Shown here: piece by piece, positions 17,370 through 25,783 of the stretch
How the letters are laid out: every line of letters starts with the position of its first letter
Numbering within the stretch: position 1 is the stretch's first letter
Source of the DNA: Odoribacteraceae bacterium
Lineage (GTDB): Bacteria > Bacteroidota > Bacteroidia > Bacteroidales > Marinifilaceae
Length of the DNA: 36,635 bases
Direction of reading: 5' to 3'
Assembly: GCA_031276355.1 (NCBI GenBank)
Contig: JAISNC010000072.1
Coordinates: 1-36,635 of the forward strand
Notes under the pieces: model-generated
The model's input: the letters and a program-made list of their open reading frames with translations, nothing else
Database searches by the model: none
Told to the model about the DNA's origin: nothing
Made by a program: the position numbers and the translations under genes

Positions 17370-18773
17370 TTATCGATTGTTTTCTCGCTCCGTGGCCTCG
17401 TGTTCCGACTGGGGTATCGGGAAGATGTAGCCCTTGACCTCTACCGGGTTGATGTCAGAGTTGAGTATGTTTTCCATGTTCTTTCGCTTGTAGAAGAAGA
17501 AGAGTTGGCCTTCCCCGATAAACTCCTTTCTTATTTCCGTGGTGAGGGTTGCCGTGAAATCCGTCACGCTGGTTAGCTCGCTGACTCCCCTGGCCACTCG
17601 CACGGCGTTCAGGGCGGACAGGTACTCTTCGGTCTCGTGGTATTGGGCCTCGGCCAGGATGTAATACATCTCCGCGATCTTGATCATGACCATCTTGTTC
17701 GCGTAATAGATGTCGTCGATCGAGGAGGGGTTGTACTTGGCCGGATAACGGGAGCTGGCATTGGCCCCGGTGCCGGACGTGTAAAGGTACAAGTAACGAT
17801 AGTCGTCCGTGCTGTTCTCATAGTAACTCAACAGGGAGGCTTGTTTGAGCGAAAAGACGTTATTCCCCGCCGTTGTCGAGAAACAGGCCTCGGCGACCGC
17901 GGTCAGGTTATTCACGTCCAATCCCCAGAGTTGTTCGGAGGCCCCGGTGTAATCCACCCCGTTGATGAGATCTTGCTGGGTGACCCACGGGAAGAGGCCC
18001 GAGAGGATCACCTCGCGGGCACACGCCGCTGCCTCGCGGTACGCCTTTTTATAGAGGTAGACGCGGGCCATCAGCCCTTTCACGGCGTAGTAATTCAGGT
18101 GGAGTTGCCTGTTGATCAGGTAGCCGTTGTCGTCTTGTTCCGTGACCTCCTTCCTCGTGTATAGCGGGTCTGCCTGCAGGTATATCGCGGCGCTATCCAG
18201 GTCGACGAGCACCCTATCGACGACCTCCTTCACGGTCAGTTGCGGGGATTGCAAATGGGTGTAACGGGTGACGTAAGGAATAGATGGCCGGCTCTCTCCC
18301 GCCTCGTAAGAGGCCCCGAAGCAACGCAGGAGGTCGAAATGGATAAAGGCCCGCAAGGCCAGCGCCTCGCCCTTGATGATCGCGTGATTTGGCCCGGTAA
18401 AGAGTTTTTTGTCCCGGTCGATGACCTCCAGGATCACGTTCGTGTTGGCAATCGCGGTGTACATCCCTTGCCAGATGCTCTCTATCCGGTTTGTCGGGTT
18501 TGTTCCCTCGTAGTTGTACGTTTTCTCGTCCTCGTAAGAGGTGTTCTGTTGATCCCATTCCCGTGCCAGCACGCCCATCATCCCGAAGCGCATCTCTTTC
18601 ACGTAAAGCGCTTCCGTGGTCAACAACGCGTAGACGCCGGCCAGTGCCTCCTTGAAACCGGCCTCGGTGGAGAACAACTCCTTGTCTTTTATCTGGGAGC
18701 GCGGTTCGACATCTAACCATCGGGAACAAGATGAGAACGCGAGCAGGAGCGCGATGAATGTTATAGTTTTCAT
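17370..18773 (-). CDS. SusD/RagB family nutrient-binding outer-membrane lipoprotein
   Basis: About 467 residues, short to average for SusD. The leader ends in lipobox FSSC (Cys16), followed by SRWLDVEPRSQI, the usual SusD start. The TPR-like helical scaffold shows the family motifs GFKEALAGVYALL and NPTNRIESIWQGMYTAIANTNVIL, and ALRAFIHFDLLRCFG with the near-universal R-A-hydrophobic-x-H/Y-F-DLLR. The C-terminal IRKEFIGEGQLFFFYKR and YIFPIPQSE are also characteristic. It caps the SusC barrel and delivers substrate. I start at 18773 because this gives a typical MKT lipoprotein leader; an ATG at 18782 is also in frame. SusC lies immediately upstream. Confidence 0.94.
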   Translation of the reverse strand: MKTITFIALLLAFSSCSRWLDVEPRSQIKDKELFSTEAGFKEALAGVYALLTTEALYVKEMRFGMMGVLAREWDQQNTSYEDEKTYNYEGTNPTNRIESIWQGMYTAIANTNVILEVIDRDKKLFTGPNHAIIKGEALALRAFIHFDLLRCFGASYEAGESRPSIPYVTRYTHLQSPQLTVKEVVDRVLVDLDSAAIYLQADPLYTRKEVTEQDDNGYLINRQLHLNYYAVKGLMARVYLYKKAYREAAACAREVILSGLFPWVTQQDLINGVDYTGASEQLWGLDVNNLTAVAEACFSTTAGNNVFSLKQASLLSYYENSTDDYRYLYLYTSGTGANASSRYPAKYNPSSIDDIYYANKMVMIKIAEMYYILAEAQYHETEEYLSALNAVRVARGVSELTSVTDFTATLTTEIRKEFIGEGQLFFFYKRKNMENILNSDINPVEVKGYIFPIPQSEHEATERENNR

Positions 18774-18791
18774 GGTCGTCATTTGTATGAG

Positions 18792-21700
18792 TTAAAAAGT
18801 GGCCGTTAACGCGAACGAGGCGGATCGGGCAAAGGGATAGCTTAATCCCCGTTCGGTTTTCACCGTGGAGAGCTTGAAGACGTCGTTCATGTAAAAAGAG
18901 CATTTGAGCCGTTCGATGTGATACTTTTTCAGGTTCAGGCGCTTGAAATCGTAGTAGAGGTGGAGAGCTGCCAGCGACAGCTCGTTCTTCTTCTCGACGA
19001 AGCGGGTGGTGGGTCGCGTGGTCGCCGGCGTGCTGGTGATCCGCTTGAAGAGCGTGTGGTCGCCGGGATGTTGCCAGGTGCCATCAAACACGCGCCGGTC
19101 GACGTTGTGCGCGATGTCCACGTTCTCGACGCGGGAGACGAGGGTCGAGTTATAATAGTCCGCGCCCCACTGGTAGCTGAACGAGCAGGAGAAGCCGACC
19201 CCCTTGTATTCCGAGGTAACCCCGATATTCCCCCTGAACTTCGGGTTGGCGTTCCCCGCGACGACCTGGTCCGTGGCACTCCACGTGTACGTGGTTGTCC
19301 CGTCGCGGGTGAGGAAGAGTTCCCGCCCGTTCACGGGGTCTATCCCCAGCGAGCGGACGGCCCAGATGGCATCGAGGGATTGTCCCTCTTCAAAGCGCGT
19401 CACGGGGAGCGTCAGGTTGTCCGTCCGGGTATCCTGGTCGTCATTTAACTTCTTGAGGGCATCGGCAATCTTCACGATTTTATTCGTGTTGTGCCCCATG
19501 GAGGCTTGCAACGACACGAAGGAGGCCTCGTGTTGATTCCGGTACATCTGCCAGTTCAAGATCATGTCGAAGCCGCGGTTCTCGATCTCCCCGAGATTCT
19601 CCTTGAAGGAGGCGAAACCCGTCGACGTGGGCAGCGTGAAATCGATCAGGAGGTTATCCGTCCGGCTAATGTAGCCGTCGAAGCGCAGGGAGAGGCAACT
19701 GAAGAGTTGCGCGTCGATCCCCGCGTTGTAGTCGAAGGTTTGTTGCCACTGTAGGTTGTCGTTTGCCAGGGCCAACAGGTACGCGCCGGAGATGTTATCG
19801 TATGTCTTATCCGTCGAGAAGCGGTAGGTTCTCATCGCCTGGTAGGGATTGAAGTTCTGGTTCCCGGTAGAGCCGATGGATCCCCTTATCTTCAACTGTT
19901 GCACGGCGGTACCCTCCAAGAAACGCTCGTGATGCAAGTTCCAGCCCGCGCCCAGCGACCAGAATGTTCCCCACCGGCTACTCTTCCCGAAGACGGAGGA
20001 GGCGTTGGCGCGGAAACTGAGATCCGCGAGGTAACGGTCGTCATACGAGTAGTTGATGGCCCCGACGATCCCGATCTCCCGGGAGATGGCCTCGTCCCCG
20101 GTGGGTTTACCGTTCTCGCTGTACTGCTTGGCGAAGGTGATGTGGTCGACGCGGTTATTCAGGAATCCCTGGGCGCTCATCCCGTGAGAGTCGGCGTTGG
20201 AACTTGACAAACTCCACGCCGCGTTAGCGAAGAGCAGGTGTTCCCCGAGGCGACGGGAATAGTTCGCGGTCACGTCGGCGCTGAGCGTCTTGGATTCCTG
20301 ATCGGTGATGGTGTAGCTACCGCGCTTGAAATACGCGTCGCCCGTCCACGTGGCGTAACGGGTATGATCACCGGGATAGAAATCCTCCCGGCGGTCGTTC
20401 CCGTGCGTGAACCCGAACCGGCCGATCAACTTGAGGCGGTCGATCACCTCCCATTCTATGTAAAAGTTCTCGATGATATTCGCGTACTTGGAAAAATTCT
20501 TCGTTCCCACGGTGGCGTTATACAGCGGGTTATAATAGAACGTCGGCGTGCTGCTCGCGGTTTGTTGAAAGCTTCCCAGCACCTTCTTGATATTCCCGTT
20601 CTCGTCGCGCGGCATCCAGTAGGGGTTGAGGCGGCTGTACTCGGAGAAACTGCCGTAGGGGGAGTCGTCCGCCCGGTTGAAGGAGACGCTTAACACGTTC
20701 CGGAAGATAAACGCGTCACGACGATAGGAGAGGTTGATCGACCCGGAGACGGTTTCCCGGCTCGATCCCTTCATCACGCCCGTGATGTGGTTGTACGAGA
20801 AGTCGACGCCATACTTCATGATCGCGTCGCCTCCCTCTAAGCGGATGGCGTGCTTCTGCCCGACTTCTTCCCGTAGCGGCTTAGAGAGCCAGTAGGTGTT
20901 CACGCGGGAGAGGACGTTCTTCAGCACCTCGTTGTACTGCTCTTTCAGGAGCTGATCCGTGACCGGGGCGGTGGAGGTGTACCTCCCGGCCGCTACCTCT
21001 ACCGCCAGTTTCTCTTCCGCGTCACACAAGTCATAGAAGCTCAAGTCCGGGATTTGCAGGTTCAGGTCGCCCGTGTACGAGAAACGTATCTCCCCCTCGA
21101 CGGGCGGGATCGTCTCCACCACGACCACGCCGTTCGCCGCCTTCGAGCCGTAAAGGGCCTTGGCCGCGGCGTCTTTCAGGAGGGTGACGGAAGCGACGCG
21201 GTTGATGTCGAGATCGTACACCTGCGTGGCGGAGACGGGGAAACCGTCCAAGATGAATAAAGGCTCGTTGGGATTCCCGCTATATTCCCCTTTCAAATCA
21301 GGGAGGGAGGAGCTCCCGCGCACTTGAATATCGGGCATGCGGTTCGGGTCGGAACCGGCATCTAAATTCTCGGTGATGATGAAGGAGGGGTCGAGGTTTT
21401 TCAGGCTATTCAAGATATTGCCATTACCGAGGCGTTTCAACTCCTCGCGCGTGAACGTGGCGGCGCTACCCGTGAAACTCTCTTTCCTCCGCGTGAACAA
21501 TCCCATTACCACCACGTCCTCCAGTTGCTGTAGATCCTCCTTCATGCGCACGGAAAGCTCCCGCGGGCTTGCCTTGTTCACCTTCACCTCCACGCTCTCC
21601 ATCCCGACGAACGAGAAGAGCAGCACGTGCTCCTCCCCGTCGGGAAGCACGAGGCGAAAGTGCCCGTTGTTGTCCGAGATACCGCCGGTGGTCGTGCCCT

Positions 21701-22115
21701 TTATCCGGATAGAGACCCCCGGCAGCGGCTCCCCGCGCTCGTCCCTCACCACGCCCGTCACCACCACCGGCGCCTGTCGCGCGTCTTGTCGCTCTCGCCG
21801 CGGGAGCACCAGTATGTACTCGTTCTCCTTGCGATACGTGTACGGCAAGTCCCGCAACACGATCTCCAGCGCCTCTTCCAGCGCCACGCCCGACAGGTCG
21901 GCGGTGATCCGCGTCTTGCCGTCCACGTGTAGCGTGTTGTACATGAAATACACCCCCGCCTGTCGTTTGATCTCCTGCAGCACCTCCTCCAGCGTCCTGT
22001 TCTCGAAGCGTGCCGTCATCCGCGGCTGCGTGATCCCGGCCATCACCGGGAAGACGAGCAACACGAGGAGCGAGAAATAACCTGCTCTCGTGGCAATCAT
22101 CCATTTTTTTTTCAT
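18792..22115 (-). CDS. SusC/RagA family TonB-dependent transporter with STN signalling domain
   Basis: At 1107 residues this is a full SusC-type barrel. Order: signal peptide to about residue 27; STN/secretin domain (about 35-105, FENRTLEEVLQEIKRQAG to YTYRKENEYILVL); a carboxypeptidase-regulatory-like beta-sandwich (about 118-185, GEPLPGVSIRIKGTTTGG); plug (about 205-330, with LFILDGFPV and VASVTLLKDAAAKALYGSKAANGVVVVE); then the barrel, ending in a C-terminal Phe (ALTATF). The STN domain marks it as a transducer: ligand binding is expected to be reported to the FecR protein encoded just upstream. It pairs with the SusD gene 9-18 nt downstream. The cargo is not evident. Confidence 0.95.
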   Translation of the reverse strand: MKKKWMIATRAGYFSLLVLLVFPVMAGITQPRMTARFENRTLEEVLQEIKRQAGVYFMYNTLHVDGKTRITADLSGVALEEALEIVLRDLPYTYRKENEYILVLPRRERQDARQAPVVVTGVVRDERGEPLPGVSIRIKGTTTGGISDNNGHFRLVLPDGEEHVLLFSFVGMESVEVKVNKASPRELSVRMKEDLQQLEDVVVMGLFTRRKESFTGSAATFTREELKRLGNGNILNSLKNLDPSFIITENLDAGSDPNRMPDIQVRGSSSLPDLKGEYSGNPNEPLFILDGFPVSATQVYDLDINRVASVTLLKDAAAKALYGSKAANGVVVVETIPPVEGEIRFSYTGDLNLQIPDLSFYDLCDAEEKLAVEVAAGRYTSTAPVTDQLLKEQYNEVLKNVLSRVNTYWLSKPLREEVGQKHAIRLEGGDAIMKYGVDFSYNHITGVMKGSSRETVSGSINLSYRRDAFIFRNVLSVSFNRADDSPYGSFSEYSRLNPYWMPRDENGNIKKVLGSFQQTASSTPTFYYNPLYNATVGTKNFSKYANIIENFYIEWEVIDRLKLIGRFGFTHGNDRREDFYPGDHTRYATWTGDAYFKRGSYTITDQESKTLSADVTANYSRRLGEHLLFANAAWSLSSSNADSHGMSAQGFLNNRVDHITFAKQYSENGKPTGDEAISREIGIVGAINYSYDDRYLADLSFRANASSVFGKSSRWGTFWSLGAGWNLHHERFLEGTAVQQLKIRGSIGSTGNQNFNPYQAMRTYRFSTDKTYDNISGAYLLALANDNLQWQQTFDYNAGIDAQLFSCLSLRFDGYISRTDNLLIDFTLPTSTGFASFKENLGEIENRGFDMILNWQMYRNQHEASFVSLQASMGHNTNKIVKIADALKKLNDDQDTRTDNLTLPVTRFEEGQSLDAIWAVRSLGIDPVNGRELFLTRDGTTTYTWSATDQVVAGNANPKFRGNIGVTSEYKGVGFSCSFSYQWGADYYNSTLVSRVENVDIAHNVDRRVFDGTWQHPGDHTLFKRITSTPATTRPTTRFVEKKNELSLAALHLYYDFKRLNLKKYHIERLKCSFYMNDVFKLSTVKTERGLSYPFARSASFALTATF

Positions 22116-22142
22116 AGATTCGTCTGTTTTAATTATTACTAC

Positions 22143-22159
22143 CGACCGTTCGGCGGTCG
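22143..22159 (-). other. Stem-loop between fecR and susC
   Basis: CGACCG and CGGTCG pair around a 5-nt loop in the 78-bp gap before susC. It may be an RNA processing or attenuation point that separates regulator from transporter expression, or it may have no role. Confidence 0.3.
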
Positions 22160-22193
22160 TTTACGGGGGAGAGGCGTTGCAGCGCTCCTCCTC

Positions 22194-23354
22194 CTATTTT
22201 CTCGTCACTTCTATCTTGTTCTCCCGGAGCGTGAACTCGACCTCGGCCAGTTGCTCGATCACCCGCAACAGGTGTTGCAGGGGCAAGTCCCTCCCCACCG
22301 TCCCCGTGAAGGGGATCCGTTGCAGCCCGGCGTCGCGGTACGTGAACTCCACGTCGTACCACCGTTGCAGTTGCCGGGTGATGTCCCCCAGCGGCATCTC
22401 CACGAATTCGAACACGCGGTAGATCCAGCCGGTCTCCACCGGCACGTTTGCCGGCAAGACTTGCAACCCCGCGGCCGTCGCCACGGCACGCGTCCCCGGC
22501 ACCAACACCCGTTCCTCCCCTCCCGCGCGTACCCGTACCCGCCCCTCCTCCAGCGTCGTCACCACTCGCTCTTCCTCCCGGTAAGCGGCCACGTTAAACC
22601 GCGTCCCGAGCGCCTCCACCCGCGCCCCCGCGCTTTCCACGACGAACGGGCGGGCGCTATCCCTCGCCACGATGAAATAGGCCTCCCCCGAGAGGAAGAC
22701 CTTCCGCTCCTTCCCCGTGAAGGTGACGGGGTAACGGAGCTCGCTATCCGCGTTCAGCCACGCGCGGCTCCCGTCGGAGAGCACCAGGAAGTACTCCCCC
22801 TTGCGGGGAACGATCAGGGTATGGTAAGCGCTATCGCGCGGGAGAGGGGGCGGGAACCCCCGGTAGGTGAGGCCCACGGCGTCCGGCAGGTCGCGAAATC
22901 CCAGCGTGGTGTCACGGACGACGGTGCCCGGGGCCATCACCATCTCCTGCCCGTCGGCGAGGCGCAGGATCGCCCGCGTTTCGCCGGGAAGGAGATCCGG
23001 CCAGGAGAGCGGGGGAGAATCCCCCGCCTGGCGGGACGAGTACCAGTAACCCGCCGCGATACTCCCCGCCAACAGGGCGACGCTCGCGGCCCGCGCGCCC
23101 CACCGGGCGATCTTTCTTCTCCTCGCCAGGGCCGCCACGCGGCGCAGGAGCCGTTCCCACGCCGTTCGCTCGTCCACGCGATCCCACGCCGCCACGCGGC
23201 GCGCCCGCCGGTACGCCCGCACCGCGTCGTGGAACAGCGCGCGGTTCGCCGCCGACCGTTCCATCCACGCCTTCCACGCCGCGTGCTCCTCGCGCGAGAA
23301 CGCGTGCTTGCAATGGGCGATCACCCACCCCGTCCACTCTTCTTCTCGTTCCAT
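22194..23354 (-). CDS. FecR family anti-sigma factor
   Basis: A 386-residue membrane protein: cytoplasmic N-terminal sigma-binding part (1-84, with FSREEHAAWKAWMERSAANRALF), one transmembrane helix (about 86-105), then a periplasmic FecR domain containing LSDGSRAWLNADSELRYP and VFLSGEAYFIVARDSARPFVVES, and a C-terminal DUF4974-type domain (FEFVEMPLGDITRQLQRWYDVEF). It should hold the ECF sigma factor inactive until the SusC STN domain contacts its periplasmic part. It lies 55 nt after the sigma gene and 78 nt before susC, the standard order for this signalling cascade. Confidence 0.95.
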   Translation of the reverse strand: MEREEEWTGWVIAHCKHAFSREEHAAWKAWMERSAANRALFHDAVRAYRRARRVAAWDRVDERTAWERLLRRVAALARRRKIARWGARAASVALLAGSIAAGYWYSSRQAGDSPPLSWPDLLPGETRAILRLADGQEMVMAPGTVVRDTTLGFRDLPDAVGLTYRGFPPPLPRDSAYHTLIVPRKGEYFLVLSDGSRAWLNADSELRYPVTFTGKERKVFLSGEAYFIVARDSARPFVVESAGARVEALGTRFNVAAYREEERVVTTLEEGRVRVRAGGEERVLVPGTRAVATAAGLQVLPANVPVETGWIYRVFEFVEMPLGDITRQLQRWYDVEFTYRDAGLQRIPFTGTVGRDLPLQHLLRVIEQLAEVEFTLRENKIEVTRK

Positions 23355-23409
23355 GTGAATCTTTTTTTATACCAGAAGCACGAAACGAGGAAAACGGGTG
23401 ACACGATCG

Positions 23410-23997
23410 TCAAAAATTTTTCCGGGGGAATAAACCGGGGAGCCGCGGCCCGGCCCGCGAGATCACGAGCAGGACGATCCCCAGCGAGTCGCGCAGTTGC
23501 TTCAATGCGCGGGCGAAGTGTGTTTTCACGGTGTTCACGGAGATGCCCAGCCGCTCGGCGACCTCCTTGTATTTCATCTCTTCCAGGACGATCAGCGAGA
23601 AGACGTCCCGTCCCCGCCCCGGCAGTCGCTCCAGCGCCCGGGCGAGGTCTTCCCGTTCCCGCCCGACCTGCTCTTCCGTGCAGGCGAGGGTATCTTCCAG
23701 CGCGTCGATCCGCTCGAGCGGGAACCTGGCTCGCTCTCTCAACCGGCGCGTGCTGTTGTTCCGCGCGGAGGCGAAGAGATAGGCCCGTAACGAGCCGCGG
23801 AAAGGTTCCCGCCGCGCCCGTTCCCAGAAGCGGCCGAGCACCTCTTGCGCGACGTCCTCCGACTCCTCGAACGAGTCCAGGAAGTGCATGGCATAGACGC
23901 GCAGCGGCTTGTAGTATAAATCGAACAGTTCCTTCAAGCCTCGCTCGTCTCCCGCGTTGAGCAGTTGGATGATCCTATCTTCGTCGCGCGTCTCCAT
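23410..23997 (-). CDS. ECF sigma-70 family factor (FecI-like)
   Basis: About 195 residues with region 2 (GLKELFDLYYKPLRVYAMHFLDSFEESEDVAQEVLGRFWERA) and region 4 (YKEVAERLGISVNTVKTHFARALKQLRD) and no extra domains, as in the Bacteroidota FecI/RpoE-like group. With the FecR protein it should control this receptor locus. I start at 23997 (METRDEDR); the frame is open six codons further upstream, but those codons lie in a strong promoter match. That promoter puts the predicted transcription start almost on the ATG, see findings. The C-terminal 20 residues (RAGPRLPGLFPRKNF) extend beyond the family core. Confidence 0.94.
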   Translation of the reverse strand: METRDEDRIIQLLNAGDERGLKELFDLYYKPLRVYAMHFLDSFEESEDVAQEVLGRFWERARREPFRGSLRAYLFASARNNSTRRLRERARFPLERIDALEDTLACTEEQVGREREDLARALERLPGRGRDVFSLIVLEEMKYKEVAERLGISVNTVKTHFARALKQLRDSLGIVLLVISRAGPRLPGLFPRKNF

Positions 23998-24001
23998 GCG
24001 G

Positions 24002-24031
24002 CAAAAGTAAAACAATTTTAACGCGCGTCAA
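24002..24031 (-). promoter_or_regulatory. Promoter match at the start of the ECF sigma gene
   Basis: Read on the minus strand: TTG (24031-24029), a 19-nt spacer, then TACTTTTG (24009-24002), an exact match to the Bacteroidota -33/-7 consensus and spacing. The chosen ATG follows the -7 box by 4 nt. Confidence 0.55.
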
Positions 24032-24096
24032 GGGGCGCGGGAGGTGAATTTTATCATCGAGAGAGAGTAAGCCCCCTGCTGTCTCCGGGCACGAGA

Positions 24097-24196
24097 CAAC
24101 GCTGGTACGCGTCACGTATCAACGCTGGTACGCGTCACGTACCAACGCTGGTATGCGTCACGTACTAACGCTGGTACGCGTCACGCACCAACGCTG
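24097..24196. repeat. 23-bp tandem repeat, four copies plus part, each forming a hairpin
   Basis: Units begin at 24097, 24120, 24143 and 24166, with a partial at 24189-24196. The consensus starts CAACGCTGGTACGCGTCACG and then TA plus C or T. In each copy TGGTACG and CGTACCA (running one base or so into the next copy) pair around a 5-nt CGTCA loop; copy 2 is perfect, the others carry one or two changes, some of which keep a G-U pair. The array lies 24 nt after the stop of the DUF6850 gene and about 65 bp upstream of the sigma promoter, filling most of the 205-bp gap between the two operons. No unit-to-unit spacers exist, so this is not a CRISPR. Confidence 0.95.
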
Positions 24197-24220
24197 TACG
24201 GCGACGCTGCACGACCGGGG

Positions 24221-25771
24221 TTAGTACGTGCACCCGATGGATAGTTGTACGAGCGCGCGGTGGTCGAACGCGGAACTGCCGCTCTCCCGGTAATTCACCG
24301 CGCCCTTGAGGTAGAGGGTTGCCCGGCCCGTTTCCCGCGCCTTCCGCGAGTAGGTGACGTCGCCGCCCGCGAAATAGTAGCTGGAGACGAGGTAATTCAA
24401 ATCGACTTGCTCGAGATCGGTAACGACCTTGTAGGCCGCGTTGGCGCCCGCGTAGGAGTAGGCGCCGGAGAGGTTACGGCTGGTGCCCGCCGCCGCGCCG
24501 AGCAGCAAGGCGCGCGCGTATCTCGCCGAACGGTACACCACGGCCTTGCCGTTCACCGCGAAGAGGAGGTTGGCGGCGCTCTTGGAGGAGCGAGGCAGCA
24601 GGTAGAGATCCTCCTTGTCCCGGTAACGAACGAGCGCGCCCGCCTTCCACTTGTAGCCGGCACCGCTATTCGCCGTCAGGGCGTAGTCGAGGGAGGCGAC
24701 TCCCGCGCGATACGACGAGCGGACGTTGCTGTGCAGGATCTGCCACCCCTGGTCGGTCGTGTTCCGCTTCACGTGCTGGATGCCGTCGATCCCGTCGCGG
24801 AGGTAAAGCGCCCCCAGGTGATGCGAGAAGCGCTCGCCCGGCAGGTCGAGCGAGAGGGAGAGGCGCCACTCCTTCTCCCGGGTGGTGCCGAACTTCTCGG
24901 GGGTGGTGAACGAGAACTCCGCCTCCTCCACCTTGTAGGCGTAGCCGCCCGCGAGCAGGAGGTTGACGGCGGCGCGGCGGAAATTGTACTGCACCTCCCC
25001 GCCCAGGCGGTTGCCCACGTAGTTGACCGTCCTGCCGGTGCCGATGTTCTCGATCGCCGTGCCCAGGCCGTACAGCTCGTAGTAGGTCTGGTAATCGCCC
25101 GTGTTGACGAGCGCGGGCGCCGAGTTCTCCTTCAGGTTGCCGTACTCGACGTTCAGGCCGACGCGGTGAGCCGGGGCGAGCAGGAAGACGAGGCCGGGGC
25201 GCAGGTCGAGGGCGTAAAACTGGTTGAGCGTGCGGGGGTCGCGTTGCTTGGCGGCCTGCGCCACGCGGTACGTCCCGTCGATCCCGGCCAGTAGACGGCC
25301 GCCGAGCGGGAGCGCGGCCTTGAAGCGGATGTCGTAAAACTGGTTCTCCCAGTCGCTGGGATTCAAGTCGGCGGTGTAGTAGGGCATCCCGCGATACGGG
25401 TCGATGATCGAGGAGTTGAAGTTGGCGTCCCGGGTGTTCTCCCGCCGGTACGCGAAGTTGCCCCAGGCGTACAGCTTATCGAGGAAGACGCCCCCCTCGG
25501 CCGAGAAATCCAGGTGATGGACCTTGGCCCCCTGTTGCGGGCGGTGGAAGTTGCCGCCGAGCGAGCGGTAGGAGAGGTCGAAGACGCTGTAACGGACGAG
25601 GTCGTCCAAGAGGATCCCGCCGGCGTTACCGGAGCGACTCCAGGGGTTCTCGGCTTTCATCCGCTCGAGGGTGGCGGGGGTATTCTCTCGCTCCTGGGCC
25701 GGCGCCCCGGCCGGCAAGGCGAGCGAGAGGACGAACAGGCAGGCGAGGCATTTGTATATATTCTGTTTCAT
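24221..25771 (-). CDS. DUF6850-type outer-membrane beta-barrel protein
   Basis: The 516-residue protein has a signal peptide (ending PAGAPAQ near residue 26) and then alternating strand patterns throughout, ending LVQLSIGCTY with an aromatic last residue, as expected for an outer-membrane barrel. The start NPWSRSGNAGGILLDDLVRYSVFDLSYR resembles the Bacteroidota DUF6850 family, which is found next to DUF4876 lipoproteins, as here. No enzymatic motif is visible; transport or assembly of a surface complex is possible. It is the last gene of a five-gene operon, 12 nt after the DUF4876 gene. Confidence 0.78.
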   Translation of the reverse strand: MKQNIYKCLACLFVLSLALPAGAPAQERENTPATLERMKAENPWSRSGNAGGILLDDLVRYSVFDLSYRSLGGNFHRPQQGAKVHHLDFSAEGGVFLDKLYAWGNFAYRRENTRDANFNSSIIDPYRGMPYYTADLNPSDWENQFYDIRFKAALPLGGRLLAGIDGTYRVAQAAKQRDPRTLNQFYALDLRPGLVFLLAPAHRVGLNVEYGNLKENSAPALVNTGDYQTYYELYGLGTAIENIGTGRTVNYVGNRLGGEVQYNFRRAAVNLLLAGGYAYKVEEAEFSFTTPEKFGTTREKEWRLSLSLDLPGERFSHHLGALYLRDGIDGIQHVKRNTTDQGWQILHSNVRSSYRAGVASLDYALTANSGAGYKWKAGALVRYRDKEDLYLLPRSSKSAANLLFAVNGKAVVYRSARYARALLLGAAAGTSRNLSGAYSYAGANAAYKVVTDLEQVDLNYLVSSYYFAGGDVTYSRKARETGRATLYLKGAVNYRESGSSAFDHRALVQLSIGCTY

Positions 25772-25783
25772 GTCGCGATGGCT

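Noticed and set aside
24097-24196. CRISPR array
   Set aside because: The units abut without spacers and no cas genes are present; the same holds for the array at 36386-36635.
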